A stretch of 64,000 nt of DNA from Defluviitalea raffinosedens (GCF_016908775.1 NZ_JAFBEP010000001.1:310001-374000), one strand, 5' to 3'. Shown: positions 1 through 8,169, numbered from the stretch's first letter. The notes: generated by a model not told the origin, from the sequence alone. Numbers and translations are program-made.

Positions 1-22
1 CTTTAAAAAAGGGGGTATTGGT

Positions 23-904
23 TTGAAACACCCTAAGCTCAGCGTAATCATAAAAGATTTATACTGCAGATTTTATGATGATGAAGTTACGGCCTTAGGT
101 GCACAACTTACATTTTACCTCGTATTGTCATTTTTCCCTTTTTTAATTTTTGTACTAAGCATCTTAAGCTATACTCCCATAACATTTGATTCTTTTCTTA
201 TGAATCTGTCAGGTATCCTTCCTCATGAAGCATATTATGCGGTGTATCAAACGATTGAAGAAATTATGGCGGGAGGCAATCACACTCTTTTATCCCTTGG
301 TATGATCACCACCCTCTGGAGTGCTTCCAACGGTGTTAATGCCCTCATAAGAGGCCTTAACAAAGCCTATGACGCAGAAGAGACCCGTTCGTTTTTAAGA
401 ATTCGCGGGATTTCCTTATTCTTCACCCTTGTTATTGCGATTTCTATTCTGTTTTCTCTTGGGCTGATTGTTTTTGGAGAAACCATAGGGCGCTCTTTAT
501 TCTCACATATGGGACTATCCCCCTGGTTTAAAACCTTATGGGGATTATTTCGCTATTTTATTATCATCATTACTCTGGTGCTTGTTTTAATGTGTGTTTA
601 TCGTTATATGCCCAATCATCATCTTTCGTTTAAAGATGTGATTCCTGGAACATTGTTTTCTGCATTGATCTGGATAGTAATTTCATCTGTTTTTTCTGCT
701 TATGTAAACAATTTTGGGAAGTTTAATATGATGTATGGAAGCATAGGAGGCATCATTGTTTTACTCCTTTGGTTGTATTTAAGCAGTATCGTCATACTCC
801 TGGGCGGAGAACTAAATGGAACCCTGATATTTTTAAAGCAGGGGAAATCCAAACCATACTGCAAAAAGTTCGGATTCTCCCTGCCGTTTATGAGGCAAAA
901 CTAA
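23..904 (+). CDS. YihY/BrkB-family inner membrane protein
   Basis: A 293-aa integral membrane protein of the YihY/virulence factor BrkB family, whose exact biochemical role is unsettled. The family signature is visible at residues ~18-45 (YDDEVTALGAQLTFYLVLSF), a charged/aromatic run leading into the first helix. About six hydrophobic segments follow (roughly 28-48, 85-105, 128-150, 175-198, 207-235, 240-262), and the tail is short and basic. The start is TTG at 23, seven bases after a GGGGG ribosome binding site at 11-15. The gene is convergent with the PTS EIIA gene, with only 8 bp between stops and no obvious terminator. Family assignment is firm; the function is not known. Confidence 0.87.
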   Translation: MKHPKLSVIIKDLYCRFYDDEVTALGAQLTFYLVLSFFPFLIFVLSILSYTPITFDSFLMNLSGILPHEAYYAVYQTIEEIMAGGNHTLLSLGMITTLWSASNGVNALIRGLNKAYDAEETRSFLRIRGISLFFTLVIAISILFSLGLIVFGETIGRSLFSHMGLSPWFKTLWGLFRYFIIIITLVLVLMCVYRYMPNHHLSFKDVIPGTLFSALIWIVISSVFSAYVNNFGKFNMMYGSIGGIIVLLLWLYLSSIVILLGGELNGTLIFLKQGKSKPYCKKFGFSLPFMRQN

Positions 905-912
905 AGGACTGT

Positions 913-1398
913 TTATCTTTTTATTTTGATCACCATGATATTGTCTTTACCTGCTTCTACAATGCCATTTTTCTTTTCCATTGCTTCTGTGATCTGAGGA
1001 TTTGTAATAATAATCGGGGTAATTGTGGATTTCCCTAACGACTTAATTGTTTCAAGATCCATTTCTATAAGTGGATCTCCTTCTTTGACTTCATCCCCTA
1101 CTGCTGCAATACGCCTGAAACCCTCGCCTTTTAATTTTACCGTATCAATTCCTAAATGAATCAAGATTTCCAGTCCTTCCTTAGTCTTCATAGCCACTGC
1201 ATGATTGGTATTAAAAATCTGGACAATGGTTCCGTTGCAGGGAGCAACGACCAAGCCATTATTGGGTTCAATAGCCACTCCATCTCCAACCATTTTTGCT
1301 GAAAACACTTCATCAGGAACCTCTGTAATATCCATCAGTTTTCCAGAAACCGGTGCAACGATATATACTTCAATACTTTTCTTTAAAAATCCAAACAT
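913..1398 (-). CDS. crr: PTS glucose-family EIIA component
   Basis: Soluble 161-aa EIIA(Glc)-type phosphocarrier that takes phosphate from HPr and passes it to the EIIB domain of the partner transporter. The active-site His81 lies in LIHLGIDTVKLKGEGF and the supporting His66 in FNTNHAVAM, both hallmarks of this family. Length matches stand-alone Crr/EIIA proteins. The ATG follows an AAGGAGGG site. It lies downstream of the EIICB gene, separated by a strong terminator and a long inverted repeat holding a likely promoter, so it is probably transcribed at least partly on its own. In Firmicutes EIIA is usually fused to EIICB; here it is separate. Confidence 0.92.
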   Translation of the reverse strand: MFGFLKKSIEVYIVAPVSGKLMDITEVPDEVFSAKMVGDGVAIEPNNGLVVAPCNGTIVQIFNTNHAVAMKTKEGLEILIHLGIDTVKLKGEGFRRIAAVGDEVKEGDPLIEMDLETIKSLGKSTITPIIITNPQITEAMEKKNGIVEAGKDNIMVIKIKR

Positions 1399-1428
1399 AA
1401 AAGCCCTCCTTTTAATGTGAAATGCTTA

Positions 1429-1490
1429 TTTATTTATGAATGCTTTTATATAAAATACCATTATAGTATATAAAAACATTCATAAATAAA
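1429..1490. repeat. long inverted repeat around the EIIA promoter
   Basis: Two arms form a near-perfect inverted repeat: 1429-1442 (tttatttatgaatg) pairs with 1477-1490, and after one unpaired base on each side 1444-1451 pairs with 1468-1475. On the minus strand the loop holds a TATAAT-like -10 box (reverse complement of 1461-1466), placing the EIIA promoter inside the palindrome. It may be a regulator-binding site or a cruciform; function is inferred only. Confidence 0.6.
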
Positions 1491-1493
1491 CAT

Positions 1494-1533
1494 AAATCTC
1501 GTTACGGGAGAAGGGTCTCCCGTAACGAGATTT
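1494..1533 (-). terminator. terminator-like hairpin after the PTS EIICB gene
   Basis: An 18-bp perfect stem (1494-1511 with 1516-1533) and a 4-nt loop, 10 bp past the EIICB stop. The tract after it on the minus strand (ATGTTTATTTA) is only moderately U-rich, so read-through into the EIIA gene is possible. Confidence 0.75.
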
Positions 1534-1542
1534 TCCCTTTTC

Positions 1543-2934
1543 TTACAGAAGACGTTTTATTTCATTGGCAATAAGTTCTGCTTTTGTTCCTACAACTACC
1601 TGCAGATTCTTTTTATTGGGACGAAGTACACCAGTTGCGCCTAAAGCTTTAAGTTCTTCGTCTTTTATGATGCTGGCATCATTAACTGTAAGACGCAATC
1701 TCGTAATACAAGAATCTACTTCAACAATATTAGATTTGCCACCGAGCTTCTTAATATATTCTCTTGCCAAACCGGAAAGTCCCTTATCTGCAATCAGATC
1801 ATCTGCTTTTCCGCCTTCTTCATCCACTCTTCCCGGAGTTGGAAGATCCATTTTTTCAATAATAAATACAAACAAGAAATAGTAAATAATACCAAATACA
1901 ATTCCTACAGGAATAAGCAGCCATCCTTTGGTGGCAAGCCCCATATTTAAGAAATAGTCAATCGCACCTGCAGAGAATCCAAATCCGTGACGAATGCCCA
2001 TTACATAGGTAACAGCCATAGATACACCTGTTAGAAGGGCATGCGCAACATAAAGTGCTGGTGCCAGGAACATAAACATAAATTCAATAGGTTCTGTAAT
2101 TCCTGTTAAGAAAGAAGTAAAAGCGACTCCAAGCAATGCACCTGTAACAGCCTTACGGTTTTCCTTTTTGGCAGTTTTAATCATTGCCAATGCAGCTGCA
2201 GGAAGACCAAACATCATCACTGGGAAGAATCCTGTCATAAACATTCCGGCAGATGGATCCATTAAACCCTGTGCAGGAATTTGCGCAAAGAAACGGTTCA
2301 AATCTCCTGTAGCTCCGTTAAATTCTCCAAATACAAACCATGTAAAGCTGTTAATAACATGGTGAAGGCCCACTGGAATAAGCAGACGATTTAAGAATCC
2401 AAAAGCAAATGTACCCGCTGCACCGGCTGCTACCATGCCATGGCCGATCGCATCGATGATTCCTTGAACTGGAGGCCAGACATAACCAAATATCAATGCC
2501 GCAATAATCATAACTAAGGAAGTAACAATGGGTACAAATCGTCTTCCGCCAAAAAATCCTAAGAAATCCGGTAATTTTATATCATGATATTTATTATATA
2601 AAAGTCCTGCTGCAATCCCTGCAAGCATCCCTGCAAGAACCCCCATATTGATTGTATCATTAATAGCTGCTGTACCTTTCGTCAGAACAAAGTAACCTAC
2701 AGCTCCAGCCAAAGCTGCCGATCCATTATTGTCTTTTGCCAAACCAACAGCAACTCCAATAGCAAACAAGATTGCCAGATTGTCAAATACCGCTGAACCG
2801 GCACTTGCAATAAAAGGAATATTAAATACATCTTCCGCACCTAGACGAAGCATCAGTGCTGCAACCGGCATTACAGCAACAGGAAGCATTAATGCCTTCC
2901 CCAATTTTTGTAACTTTCCAAATACATTACTCAT
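1543..2934 (-). CDS. nagE: PTS transporter EIICB, N-acetylglucosamine/glucose type
   Basis: A 463-aa membrane permease with domain order IIC (residues ~1-370, about ten hydrophobic segments) then IIB (~385-463). The IIB phosphorylation site is Cys409 in DSCITRLRLTVND. IIC family motifs include KLPDFLGFFGGRRFVPIVTS, the sugar-binding region GITEPIEFMFMF and GFSAGAIDYFLN. The sequence looks closest to NagE-type permeases, but the leader carries a GlcT-type RAT element, which in Bacillus controls the glucose permease gene ptsG; the substrate may be glucose, GlcNAc or both. No EIIA domain is fused; it is supplied by the separate downstream gene. The start follows GGAGGGG. Expression appears to require antitermination by the upstream glcT product. 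Confidence 0.88.
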   Translation of the reverse strand: MSNVFGKLQKLGKALMLPVAVMPVAALMLRLGAEDVFNIPFIASAGSAVFDNLAILFAIGVAVGLAKDNNGSAALAGAVGYFVLTKGTAAINDTINMGVLAGMLAGIAAGLLYNKYHDIKLPDFLGFFGGRRFVPIVTSLVMIIAALIFGYVWPPVQGIIDAIGHGMVAAGAAGTFAFGFLNRLLIPVGLHHVINSFTWFVFGEFNGATGDLNRFFAQIPAQGLMDPSAGMFMTGFFPVMMFGLPAAALAMIKTAKKENRKAVTGALLGVAFTSFLTGITEPIEFMFMFLAPALYVAHALLTGVSMAVTYVMGIRHGFGFSAGAIDYFLNMGLATKGWLLIPVGIVFGIIYYFLFVFIIEKMDLPTPGRVDEEGGKADDLIADKGLSGLAREYIKKLGGKSNIVEVDSCITRLRLTVNDASIIKDEELKALGATGVLRPNKKNLQVVVGTKAELIANEIKRLL

Positions 2935-3027
2935 TCTGACCCCTCCTAAAATATAATAGAATAAAATTTATAAATGTTTCTACCCTCCTTTCGTTATACA
3001 TTTAATAATCATAATAAAAATTTAAAA

Positions 3028-3104
3028 AAGGCATGAACTCACATCTTAGAAAATAATTATTTCTAAGATATAAGCTCATGCCTGAACAACCGTCAGTAAC
3101 ACGC
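3028..3104 (-). promoter_or_regulatory. RAT antiterminator/terminator switch before the PTS EIICB gene
   Basis: On the minus strand a RAT-like sequence (3104-3074, reading GCGTGTTACTG then CAGGCATGAGC) overlaps the 5' arm of a terminator whose arms are 3076-3082 (GGCATGA) and 3030-3036 (TCATGCC), followed by TTTTTT. RAT folding and terminator folding are mutually exclusive, as in Bacillus GlcT/LicT/SacY systems. The RAT begins only a few bases past the glcT stop, so this leader is reached by transcription through glcT or from a promoter inside it. Confidence 0.85.
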
Positions 3105-3107
3105 TTA

Positions 3108-3971
3108 CTATTCTTTATTTGATTTCATTAATTCCCTTAATCTTTCAATATGAATCGCCATATATCCTAATTCATCATCCGTAATCCTAATGTCTTTATA
3201 TTGCTTAATATGATCTGCAATATTTCTTGCAATCTCAAAGGAAAATGAAAAACGCTGCTTGATTGTATCTAAAAGAGGATTTTCAACCTGCTTATTCTGC
3301 TCCATCCGATTAATTGCAAGCCTTAAATGATTGACCAACCGATAATACGAAAGATCTTGGGGATCAATTTTGTAATCTAAAGCCTTTTCAACAATTTCAA
3401 CAGCTTCCTTAAGAAGCCTTGTATCTTTTACCGTTTCTGAAATACTTTTATTTTGTCTCGCAGAGTGCAGATGAAGGGCGATAAAACCTATTTCTGATTC
3501 GGATATTTCTGTTTTTAATCTGTTTCTGATAATCTCTTCTCCTATTCTTCCTATTTCGAATTCTCTAGGATATAAAGTCTTGATTTCAAATAAGAAGGGA
3601 TTATTGATCTCCATTCCATTTTTAAGCCGCTCTACAGCAAAACCTATATGGTCCGCAAGTACAATATGAATGTGATCGTTTAACTTTCCAAGTTGCTCTT
3701 CTGCGATGGTAATGATTTCTTCACATGCACTTATGACGTCTTCATCCAGTTGCTGTAAAAGAGAAAAATACTCCTCTTTGATCTTTTTGTCAAAGGTGCG
3801 AAACTCCTTTTCGATTTGACTTTTATCTACTTCGATAATGGCTTTTTCTTTTTTACCAAATCCAAGTCCTTTTCCAATCAAAACTACTTCCTGGTGATTT
3901 TGAAGGTCTACTGCAAGAATCACATTATTATTCATTACTTTTTTTATTTGATACCTTGACTTGTTTGTCAA
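3108..3971 (-). CDS. glcT: BglG/GlcT-family transcriptional antiterminator
   Basis: An RNA-binding antiterminator of 287 aa with an N-terminal CAT domain (~1-60), PRD1 (~70-170) and PRD2 (~175-280). PRD regulatory histidines are visible in LADHIGFAVERL, ALHLHSARQ, LVNHLRLAINRM and YMAIHIERLRE. I place the start at a TTG at 3971 (MTNKSRYQIKKVMNNNVI) behind GGGGGGAG; an ATG start 57 nt upstream would add a hydrophobic stretch not expected in a CAT domain and would fall in the terminator region. The PTS phosphorylates such proteins on PRD histidines to control activity. The RAT sequences before this gene and before the permease match the GlcT type, supporting a glucose-sensing role and autoregulation. 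Confidence 0.88.
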   Translation of the reverse strand: MTNKSRYQIKKVMNNNVILAVDLQNHQEVVLIGKGLGFGKKEKAIIEVDKSQIEKEFRTFDKKIKEEYFSLLQQLDEDVISACEEIITIAEEQLGKLNDHIHIVLADHIGFAVERLKNGMEINNPFLFEIKTLYPREFEIGRIGEEIIRNRLKTEISESEIGFIALHLHSARQNKSISETVKDTRLLKEAVEIVEKALDYKIDPQDLSYYRLVNHLRLAINRMEQNKQVENPLLDTIKQRFSFSFEIARNIADHIKQYKDIRITDDELGYMAIHIERLRELMKSNKE

Positions 3972-4010
3972 AGGACTCCCCCCAATAATCGGATAACCAA
4001 TACAAAAAAC

Positions 4011-4083
4011 AAAAAGGCATAAACCCACTCACTTACGAAAAAACTTCATGAATAGATTTATGCCTGATAACCAGTAACACATC
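4011..4083 (-). promoter_or_regulatory. RAT antiterminator/terminator switch before glcT
   Basis: On the minus strand the RAT-like sequence (4083-4057, GTGTTACTGGTTATCAGGCATAAA) overlaps the 5' arm of a terminator: 4057-4064 (GGCATAAA) pairs with 4016-4023 (TTTATGCC), followed by TTTTTGTTTTTT. The switch precedes the antiterminator gene itself, implying positive autoregulation. Confidence 0.82.
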
Positions 4084-4106
4084 TACATTATTTACTATTT
4101 GTCCAT

Positions 4107-4136
4107 ATAATAACATTATTCTGGATATTATGTCAA
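4107..4136 (-). promoter_or_regulatory. putative glcT promoter
   Basis: On the minus strand TTGACA (4136-4131) and TATTAT (4112-4107) are 18 bp apart, upstream of the RAT leader of glcT. This is a good sigma-A match. Confidence 0.6.
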
Positions 4137-4197
4137 GAGCCAATCGTATGCAAATTAGTTCTTATTATAAGTTTATGCCTTTAAGCTTTTTAATATG

Positions 4198-4986
4198 TTA
4201 CCCATTTAAAACATATTTTTCAATCGCCTTGGCAACCCCTTCGTTATCACAGGTATCTGTTATTTGATCGGCCACCGCCTTAACATTAGGTGCTGCATTC
4301 CCCATAGCAATTCCAAGACCAGCATAAGAGATCATTTCTATATCATTTTCACTGTCCCCTATGGTTAGAATCTCTTCTTTAGCATATCCATATTTTTGAG
4401 CAAGCCAGTAGATTGCTTCTCCCTTGCTGACATCTTTTCTTACAATCTCAATATAATTAAAGCCTGTTCGGATCAGCTTGTAATCCGGATGATTGATTCT
4501 CTGTGTTAATGTCTTAATCTCTTCTTCATTTTGAAAAGACAGAAGAATCTTCGTGGGATATTTGATAACCGAGAAATCCTCTATAAGCTCTGCTTTCATT
4601 CCTGATATTTCTTCAATGATTTCTCTGTCATCCCAATTCTTTTGTGTGTAGTACCGATCCATATCAAATACATATACAGGCATTTCTACGCCTTTTAATT
4701 GCTCAAGAAGCTCATAATAATCTTTATCTTTAATGAATGCCTTAAACACCTTTTCTCTTTCTTTTGGTGAAGTAATCACCGCTCCATTTAAAGAAACATA
4801 TTCATCAACCAGTCCTAAATGCTTCGTAAAAGCATACATAGAATCCCATAAACGTCCTGAAGCCAATACCACTTTAATGCCTTTTTTAATACATTGGGTC
4901 AATACCTTTTGAGTATTTAAAGTTACTTCATGTTTTGAATTTAGTAAAGTTCCATCCATATCAATCCCGATAAGCTTATACTGCAT
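4198..4986 (-). CDS. Cof-type HAD-IIB phosphatase
   Basis: A 262-aa haloacid dehalogenase-superfamily hydrolase of the Cof/YidA type, probably acting on sugar phosphates or other small phosphorylated metabolites. Motif I is GIDMDGTLLNS near residues 7-17 with both catalytic Asp residues, motif II is VLASGR, and motif IV is TIGDSENDIEMISYAG. Between them is the IIB cap domain. Length is normal. The ATG follows a GAGGGAG site. It lies upstream of the glcT promoter on the same strand and is probably a separate transcript. Substrate cannot be deduced. Confidence 0.88.
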   Translation of the reverse strand: MQYKLIGIDMDGTLLNSKHEVTLNTQKVLTQCIKKGIKVVLASGRLWDSMYAFTKHLGLVDEYVSLNGAVITSPKEREKVFKAFIKDKDYYELLEQLKGVEMPVYVFDMDRYYTQKNWDDREIIEEISGMKAELIEDFSVIKYPTKILLSFQNEEEIKTLTQRINHPDYKLIRTGFNYIEIVRKDVSKGEAIYWLAQKYGYAKEEILTIGDSENDIEMISYAGLGIAMGNAAPNVKAVADQITDTCDNEGVAKAIEKYVLNG

Positions 4987-5087
4987 TATTCTCCCTCGCT
5001 TCTAATGGCTTAATCTTACTTCATGTTAGCATAAGGGTGAATTAAAGTAAATGCATATAAAATGCATATAAAAATTTACCAATCCTA

Positions 5088-5115
5088 TTGACTTTCATTT
5101 AACTTATTATATAAT
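5088..5115 (+). promoter_or_regulatory. promoter of the metal-sensor/P-ATPase operon
   Basis: TTGACT (5088-5093) and TATAAT (5110-5115) are separated by 16 bp, close to sigma-A consensus and directly upstream of the operator palindrome. Confidence 0.75.
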
Positions 5116-5121
5116 GTAATT

Positions 5122-5147
5122 AACATATGAATATTCGTTCATATGTT
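5122..5147. promoter_or_regulatory. ArsR/CadC-type operator palindrome
   Basis: A perfect 10-bp inverted repeat, aacatatgaa (5122-5131) and ttcatatgtt (5138-5147), with a 6-bp spacer, lies just after the -10 box. Size and position fit an ArsR/SmtB operator (compare the hyphenated repeats of SmtB and CadC), so the adjacent regulator most likely represses here. Confidence 0.75.
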
Positions 5148-5170
5148 CAGACGTAGAAAGGAGTTTTATT

Positions 5171-5530
5171 ATGGAATATAATGGAATAGAAAAATGTGAC
5201 TCTACGATCATTCATGAAGATGTTATAGAAAAAGTAAAAGATTCCATGCCCCCTGAAGAAACTTTATATGATTTGGCAGAATTATTTAAAGTATTTGGAG
5301 ACAGTACCAGAATCAGAATACTTCATGCCCTGTCAGCTTCCGATATGTGTGTATGTGATATTGCCGCACTCCTTGGAATGACACAATCGGCTATTTCTCA
5401 TCAACTCCGGGTATTAAAACAAGCAAGACTTGTAAAGTACAGAAAAGAAGGAAAAACCATCTATTATTCTCTGGCAGATGACCATGTGACTCAAATCTTT
5501 GCCCAAGGTTTAGAACACGTTAATGAGTAA
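5171..5530 (+). CDS. cadC: ArsR/SmtB-family metal sensor, CadC-like
   Basis: A 119-aa winged-helix repressor expected to release DNA when it binds Cd/Pb/Zn. CadC-type thiolate ligands are present: Cys9 in the N-terminal arm, and Cys60 and Cys62 in SDMCVCDIAALLG. The recognition helix region is TQSAISHQLRVLKQA. A second, alpha5-like site may also exist (Asp103, His105, His116, Glu119 at the C terminus), as in CzrA/SmtB. It is the first gene of an operon with the P-type ATPase, whose start is 20 bp downstream. A perfect inverted-repeat operator precedes it. The metal range is inferred from ligands and not proven. Confidence 0.88.
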   Translation: MEYNGIEKCDSTIIHEDVIEKVKDSMPPEETLYDLAELFKVFGDSTRIRILHALSASDMCVCDIAALLGMTQSAISHQLRVLKQARLVKYRKEGKTIYYSLADDHVTQIFAQGLEHVNE

Positions 5531-5549
5531 TTGCAAGGGGGGAAATCCT

Positions 5550-7643
5550 ATGGTTAAAAAAGAACTGATTTTAGAAGGATTGCACTGTGCTAACTGTGCT
5601 GCAAAAATTGAAACTCAAGTAAAAGCTATTCCAGGAGTTCAAAATGCATATATTGATTTTGTATCTCAAAAACTCACATTAGAAATTAATTCTCCTGGTA
5701 CAATAGCCTCTATAATAGAAAAAGCATCAACGATAGCTACATCTGTCGAATCCGGTATCCGTGTACTGGAAAATACACCTAAAGAGACTAAGAAAGAAGA
5801 AAAGGAAGATTTTAAAGAAATAATACCTCTGATATTGGGAATTGCTCTTTATGCTTTGGGATTAATACTTCCTCTGTCTTCATTAAATGAAAAACTTATA
5901 TTTTTACTGAGTTACCTTCTGGTCGGCACGGAAGTCTTAGTAAAAGCCCTGAAAAATATATTAAAAGGGCAAGTATTCGATGAGAATTTCCTGATGGTGA
6001 TTGCAACAATTGGCGCCTTTGCTATTGGAGAATTTCCTGAAGCTGTAGCGGTAATGGTCTTTTACCAAATCGGAGAATTCTTTCAGGACTTGGCGGTTAA
6101 CCGCTCAAGAAAAAACATCCAGGCCTTAATGGATATCCGGCCGGACTATGCTCATCTAAAACTTGAAAACGGCAGTAAAGTCGTATCTCCTGAAGAAGTA
6201 AAAGTGGGCGATCTGATTCTTGTAAAACCCGGTGAAAAAATTCCATTGGACGGAATCGTTGTAGAAGGAAGTTCTACCCTTGATACATCGGCTCTCACTG
6301 GAGAATCTCTTCCAAGGGAAGTTAAAGTAAATGATGAAGTACTTTCAGGTTCAATTAATGAAAGAGGGTTATTAACGATCAAAGTGACAAAGCTTTTTTC
6401 TGAATCTACCGTATCAAAAATACTGGATTTGGTTCAAAATGCCAGCAGCAAAAAAGCTCCCACAGAAAACTTCATTACGAAATTTGCAAGATATTATACC
6501 CCTACCGTTGTCATTTCGGCAGCTCTTCTTGCTTTGATCCCTCCTCTTTTTATTCCTGACGCAACCTTTTCAGAGTGGATTTATAGGGCCCTTATTTTCC
6601 TGGTTATATCTTGCCCCTGTGCCCTGGTTGTTTCTATACCTCTTGGATTTTTTGGAGGAATTGGAGGCGCATCAAAAAACGGTATCCTCATAAAAGGAAG
6701 CAATTATCTGGAAGCTTTAAATGATGTGCATACCATTGTATTTGACAAAACAGGCACATTAACAAAAGGCGTATTTAAAGTAACAAAAGTAATTCCTAAA
6801 GGAAATCTTTCCGAAGAAGCATTGCTTGAATTTGCTGCATTGGCGGAAAGTTATTCTACACATCCCATTGCCCTTTCAATTTTAAAAGCCTATGGAAAAG
6901 ACATCGATAAAAGCAAAATATCTGCGGCGGAAGAAATACCTGGGCACGGTGTTAAAGTAAATGTGGATGGAAATGAAATATTGGCTGGAAATGAAAAGTT
7001 AATGCTTAATCATAACATTCATGTTGATTCTGATACCTCCGGCAGTCTGATTCATATTGCGGTGGACGGAAATTATGAAGGGTTAATCGTCATTTCCGAT
7101 GAAATCAAAGAAGATTCCAAACAGGCGATTCATGAATTAAAAGCCATTGGAATTAAAAAGACAGTAATGCTGACAGGCGATCGACATTCTACTGCCAAAG
7201 AAGTTGCAGAAGAACTTAGTCTGGATGAGTACTACAGTCAACTGCTTCCCCACGAAAAAGTAGAAAAATTAGAATTGATCCAAACTCAAATTCCTTCAAA
7301 AGAAAAGCTTATCTTCGTAGGAGACGGTATAAATGATGCACCGGTTCTTGCAATGGCTGACATAGGCGTTGCCATGGGAGGAGTAGGCTCCGATGCGGCA
7401 ATCGAAGCTGCCGATATCGTTCTTATGACCGACGAACCTTCAAAACTTGTCTCTGCCATTCAAATTGCCAAAAAAACCCGCCGTATTGTATGGGAAAATA
7501 TCATTTTTTCTCTTGGCGTTAAGATCTTTGTTCTGGCTTTAGGAGCCTTAGGTTTTGCTACGATGTGGGCAGCCGTATTTTCCGATGTAGGCGTTGCTTT
7601 AATTGCAGTATTAAATGCCATGCGTGTAATGAATACAAAATAA
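5550..7643 (+). CDS. cadA: heavy-metal P1B-type ATPase (Cd/Zn/Pb exporter)
   Basis: A 697-aa metal-exporting ATPase. It has an N-terminal HMA domain with Cys13 and Cys16 (GLHCANCAAKIE), about eight membrane helices, the transmembrane metal-binding CPC motif (355-357, ISCPCALVVS), the phosphorylated Asp399 in DKTGTLTKG, an HP-locus motif (THPIAL) and the hinge GDGINDAPVLAMADIGVAMG. The CPC motif plus the CadC-like partner point to Zn/Cd/Pb rather than copper. An upstream in-frame ATG at 5523 overlaps the regulator gene, but the ATG at 5550 is preceded by AAGGGGGG and gives the usual N terminus. Repression by the upstream ArsR protein is likely. Confidence 0.9.
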   Translation: MVKKELILEGLHCANCAAKIETQVKAIPGVQNAYIDFVSQKLTLEINSPGTIASIIEKASTIATSVESGIRVLENTPKETKKEEKEDFKEIIPLILGIALYALGLILPLSSLNEKLIFLLSYLLVGTEVLVKALKNILKGQVFDENFLMVIATIGAFAIGEFPEAVAVMVFYQIGEFFQDLAVNRSRKNIQALMDIRPDYAHLKLENGSKVVSPEEVKVGDLILVKPGEKIPLDGIVVEGSSTLDTSALTGESLPREVKVNDEVLSGSINERGLLTIKVTKLFSESTVSKILDLVQNASSKKAPTENFITKFARYYTPTVVISAALLALIPPLFIPDATFSEWIYRALIFLVISCPCALVVSIPLGFFGGIGGASKNGILIKGSNYLEALNDVHTIVFDKTGTLTKGVFKVTKVIPKGNLSEEALLEFAALAESYSTHPIALSILKAYGKDIDKSKISAAEEIPGHGVKVNVDGNEILAGNEKLMLNHNIHVDSDTSGSLIHIAVDGNYEGLIVISDEIKEDSKQAIHELKAIGIKKTVMLTGDRHSTAKEVAEELSLDEYYSQLLPHEKVEKLELIQTQIPSKEKLIFVGDGINDAPVLAMADIGVAMGGVGSDAAIEAADIVLMTDEPSKLVSAIQIAKKTRRIVWENIIFSLGVKIFVLALGALGFATMWAAVFSDVGVALIAVLNAMRVMNTK

Positions 7644-7645
7644 TA

Positions 7646-7676
7646 AAAATAACCGGGGATACTCCTCGGTTATTTT
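7646..7676. terminator. bidirectional terminator
   Basis: Inverted repeat aaaataaccg...cggttatttt between the convergent ATPase gene and the zinc-ribbon protein gene, with A- and T-rich flanks on both sides. Confidence 0.75.
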
Positions 7677-8080
7677 ACTTTTGATTTATCTAAATATCTC
7701 ATTTTCTCACTATATTTTCTATTATGGATATTGGTTGCTGCTTCATTAGTGATCCTTTTTACGCCACTGTCAAAATCTCTTGCGCACTTATCACAATATC
7801 TTCCTGTCTTAATAGGCGCTCCGCATTTTTCACAATTTAAAAAAAAGTTTTCGGCTTCAACAATTTCAAGTCTTCCTTCTCGCAAATACTTTTTGATCAT
7901 TTTTACAGGGATATCTAGGTCAGTCGCTACCTGTATTACCGTTGCCTTAGGATGCTCATTTAAGTACTCCTTGATTTTTTGAAAGATTGCCTCATCATAT
8001 TGCATGCAAATCGGGCAGTAATCAGAGATGCCATTATATTCATATAATTTTCCACACCTTGCACAACTTACCGTTTTCAA
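7670..8080 (-). CDS. YvyF-like zinc-ribbon/HTH protein
   Basis: A 136-aa protein resembling the YvyF (flagellar operon protein, TIGR03826) family. It has two zinc-ribbon-like cysteine clusters: CARC...CPIC near the N terminus and CEKC...CDKC at ~83-100. Between them is an HTH-like segment with VIQVATDLDIPVKMIKKYLREGRLE. The start is TTG at 8080 with AGGAGG eight bases upstream; an out-of-frame ATG lies next to it. In Bacillus yvyF sits by flgM in the flagellar region, but no flagellar genes are nearby here, only a chemoreceptor 430 bp away. Precise function is unknown; a role in motility gene control is speculative. Confidence 0.65.
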   Translation of the reverse strand: MKTVSCARCGKLYEYNGISDYCPICMQYDEAIFQKIKEYLNEHPKATVIQVATDLDIPVKMIKKYLREGRLEIVEAENFFLNCEKCGAPIKTGRYCDKCARDFDSGVKRITNEAATNIHNRKYSEKMRYLDKSKVK

Positions 8081-8169
8081 TCATCGCGCCTCCTATAAGA
8101 CTAGACTATACTTTTATATTACTAGTCTATGATTATTAATACAATGGATATAAGTGACTAACTATTAAT

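Noticed and set aside
5523-5549. Upstream start for the P-type ATPase overlapping the ArsR gene
   Set aside because: The ATG at 5550 has AAGGGGGG at good spacing and gives the standard HMA-domain N terminus; the upstream ATG has no ribosome binding site.
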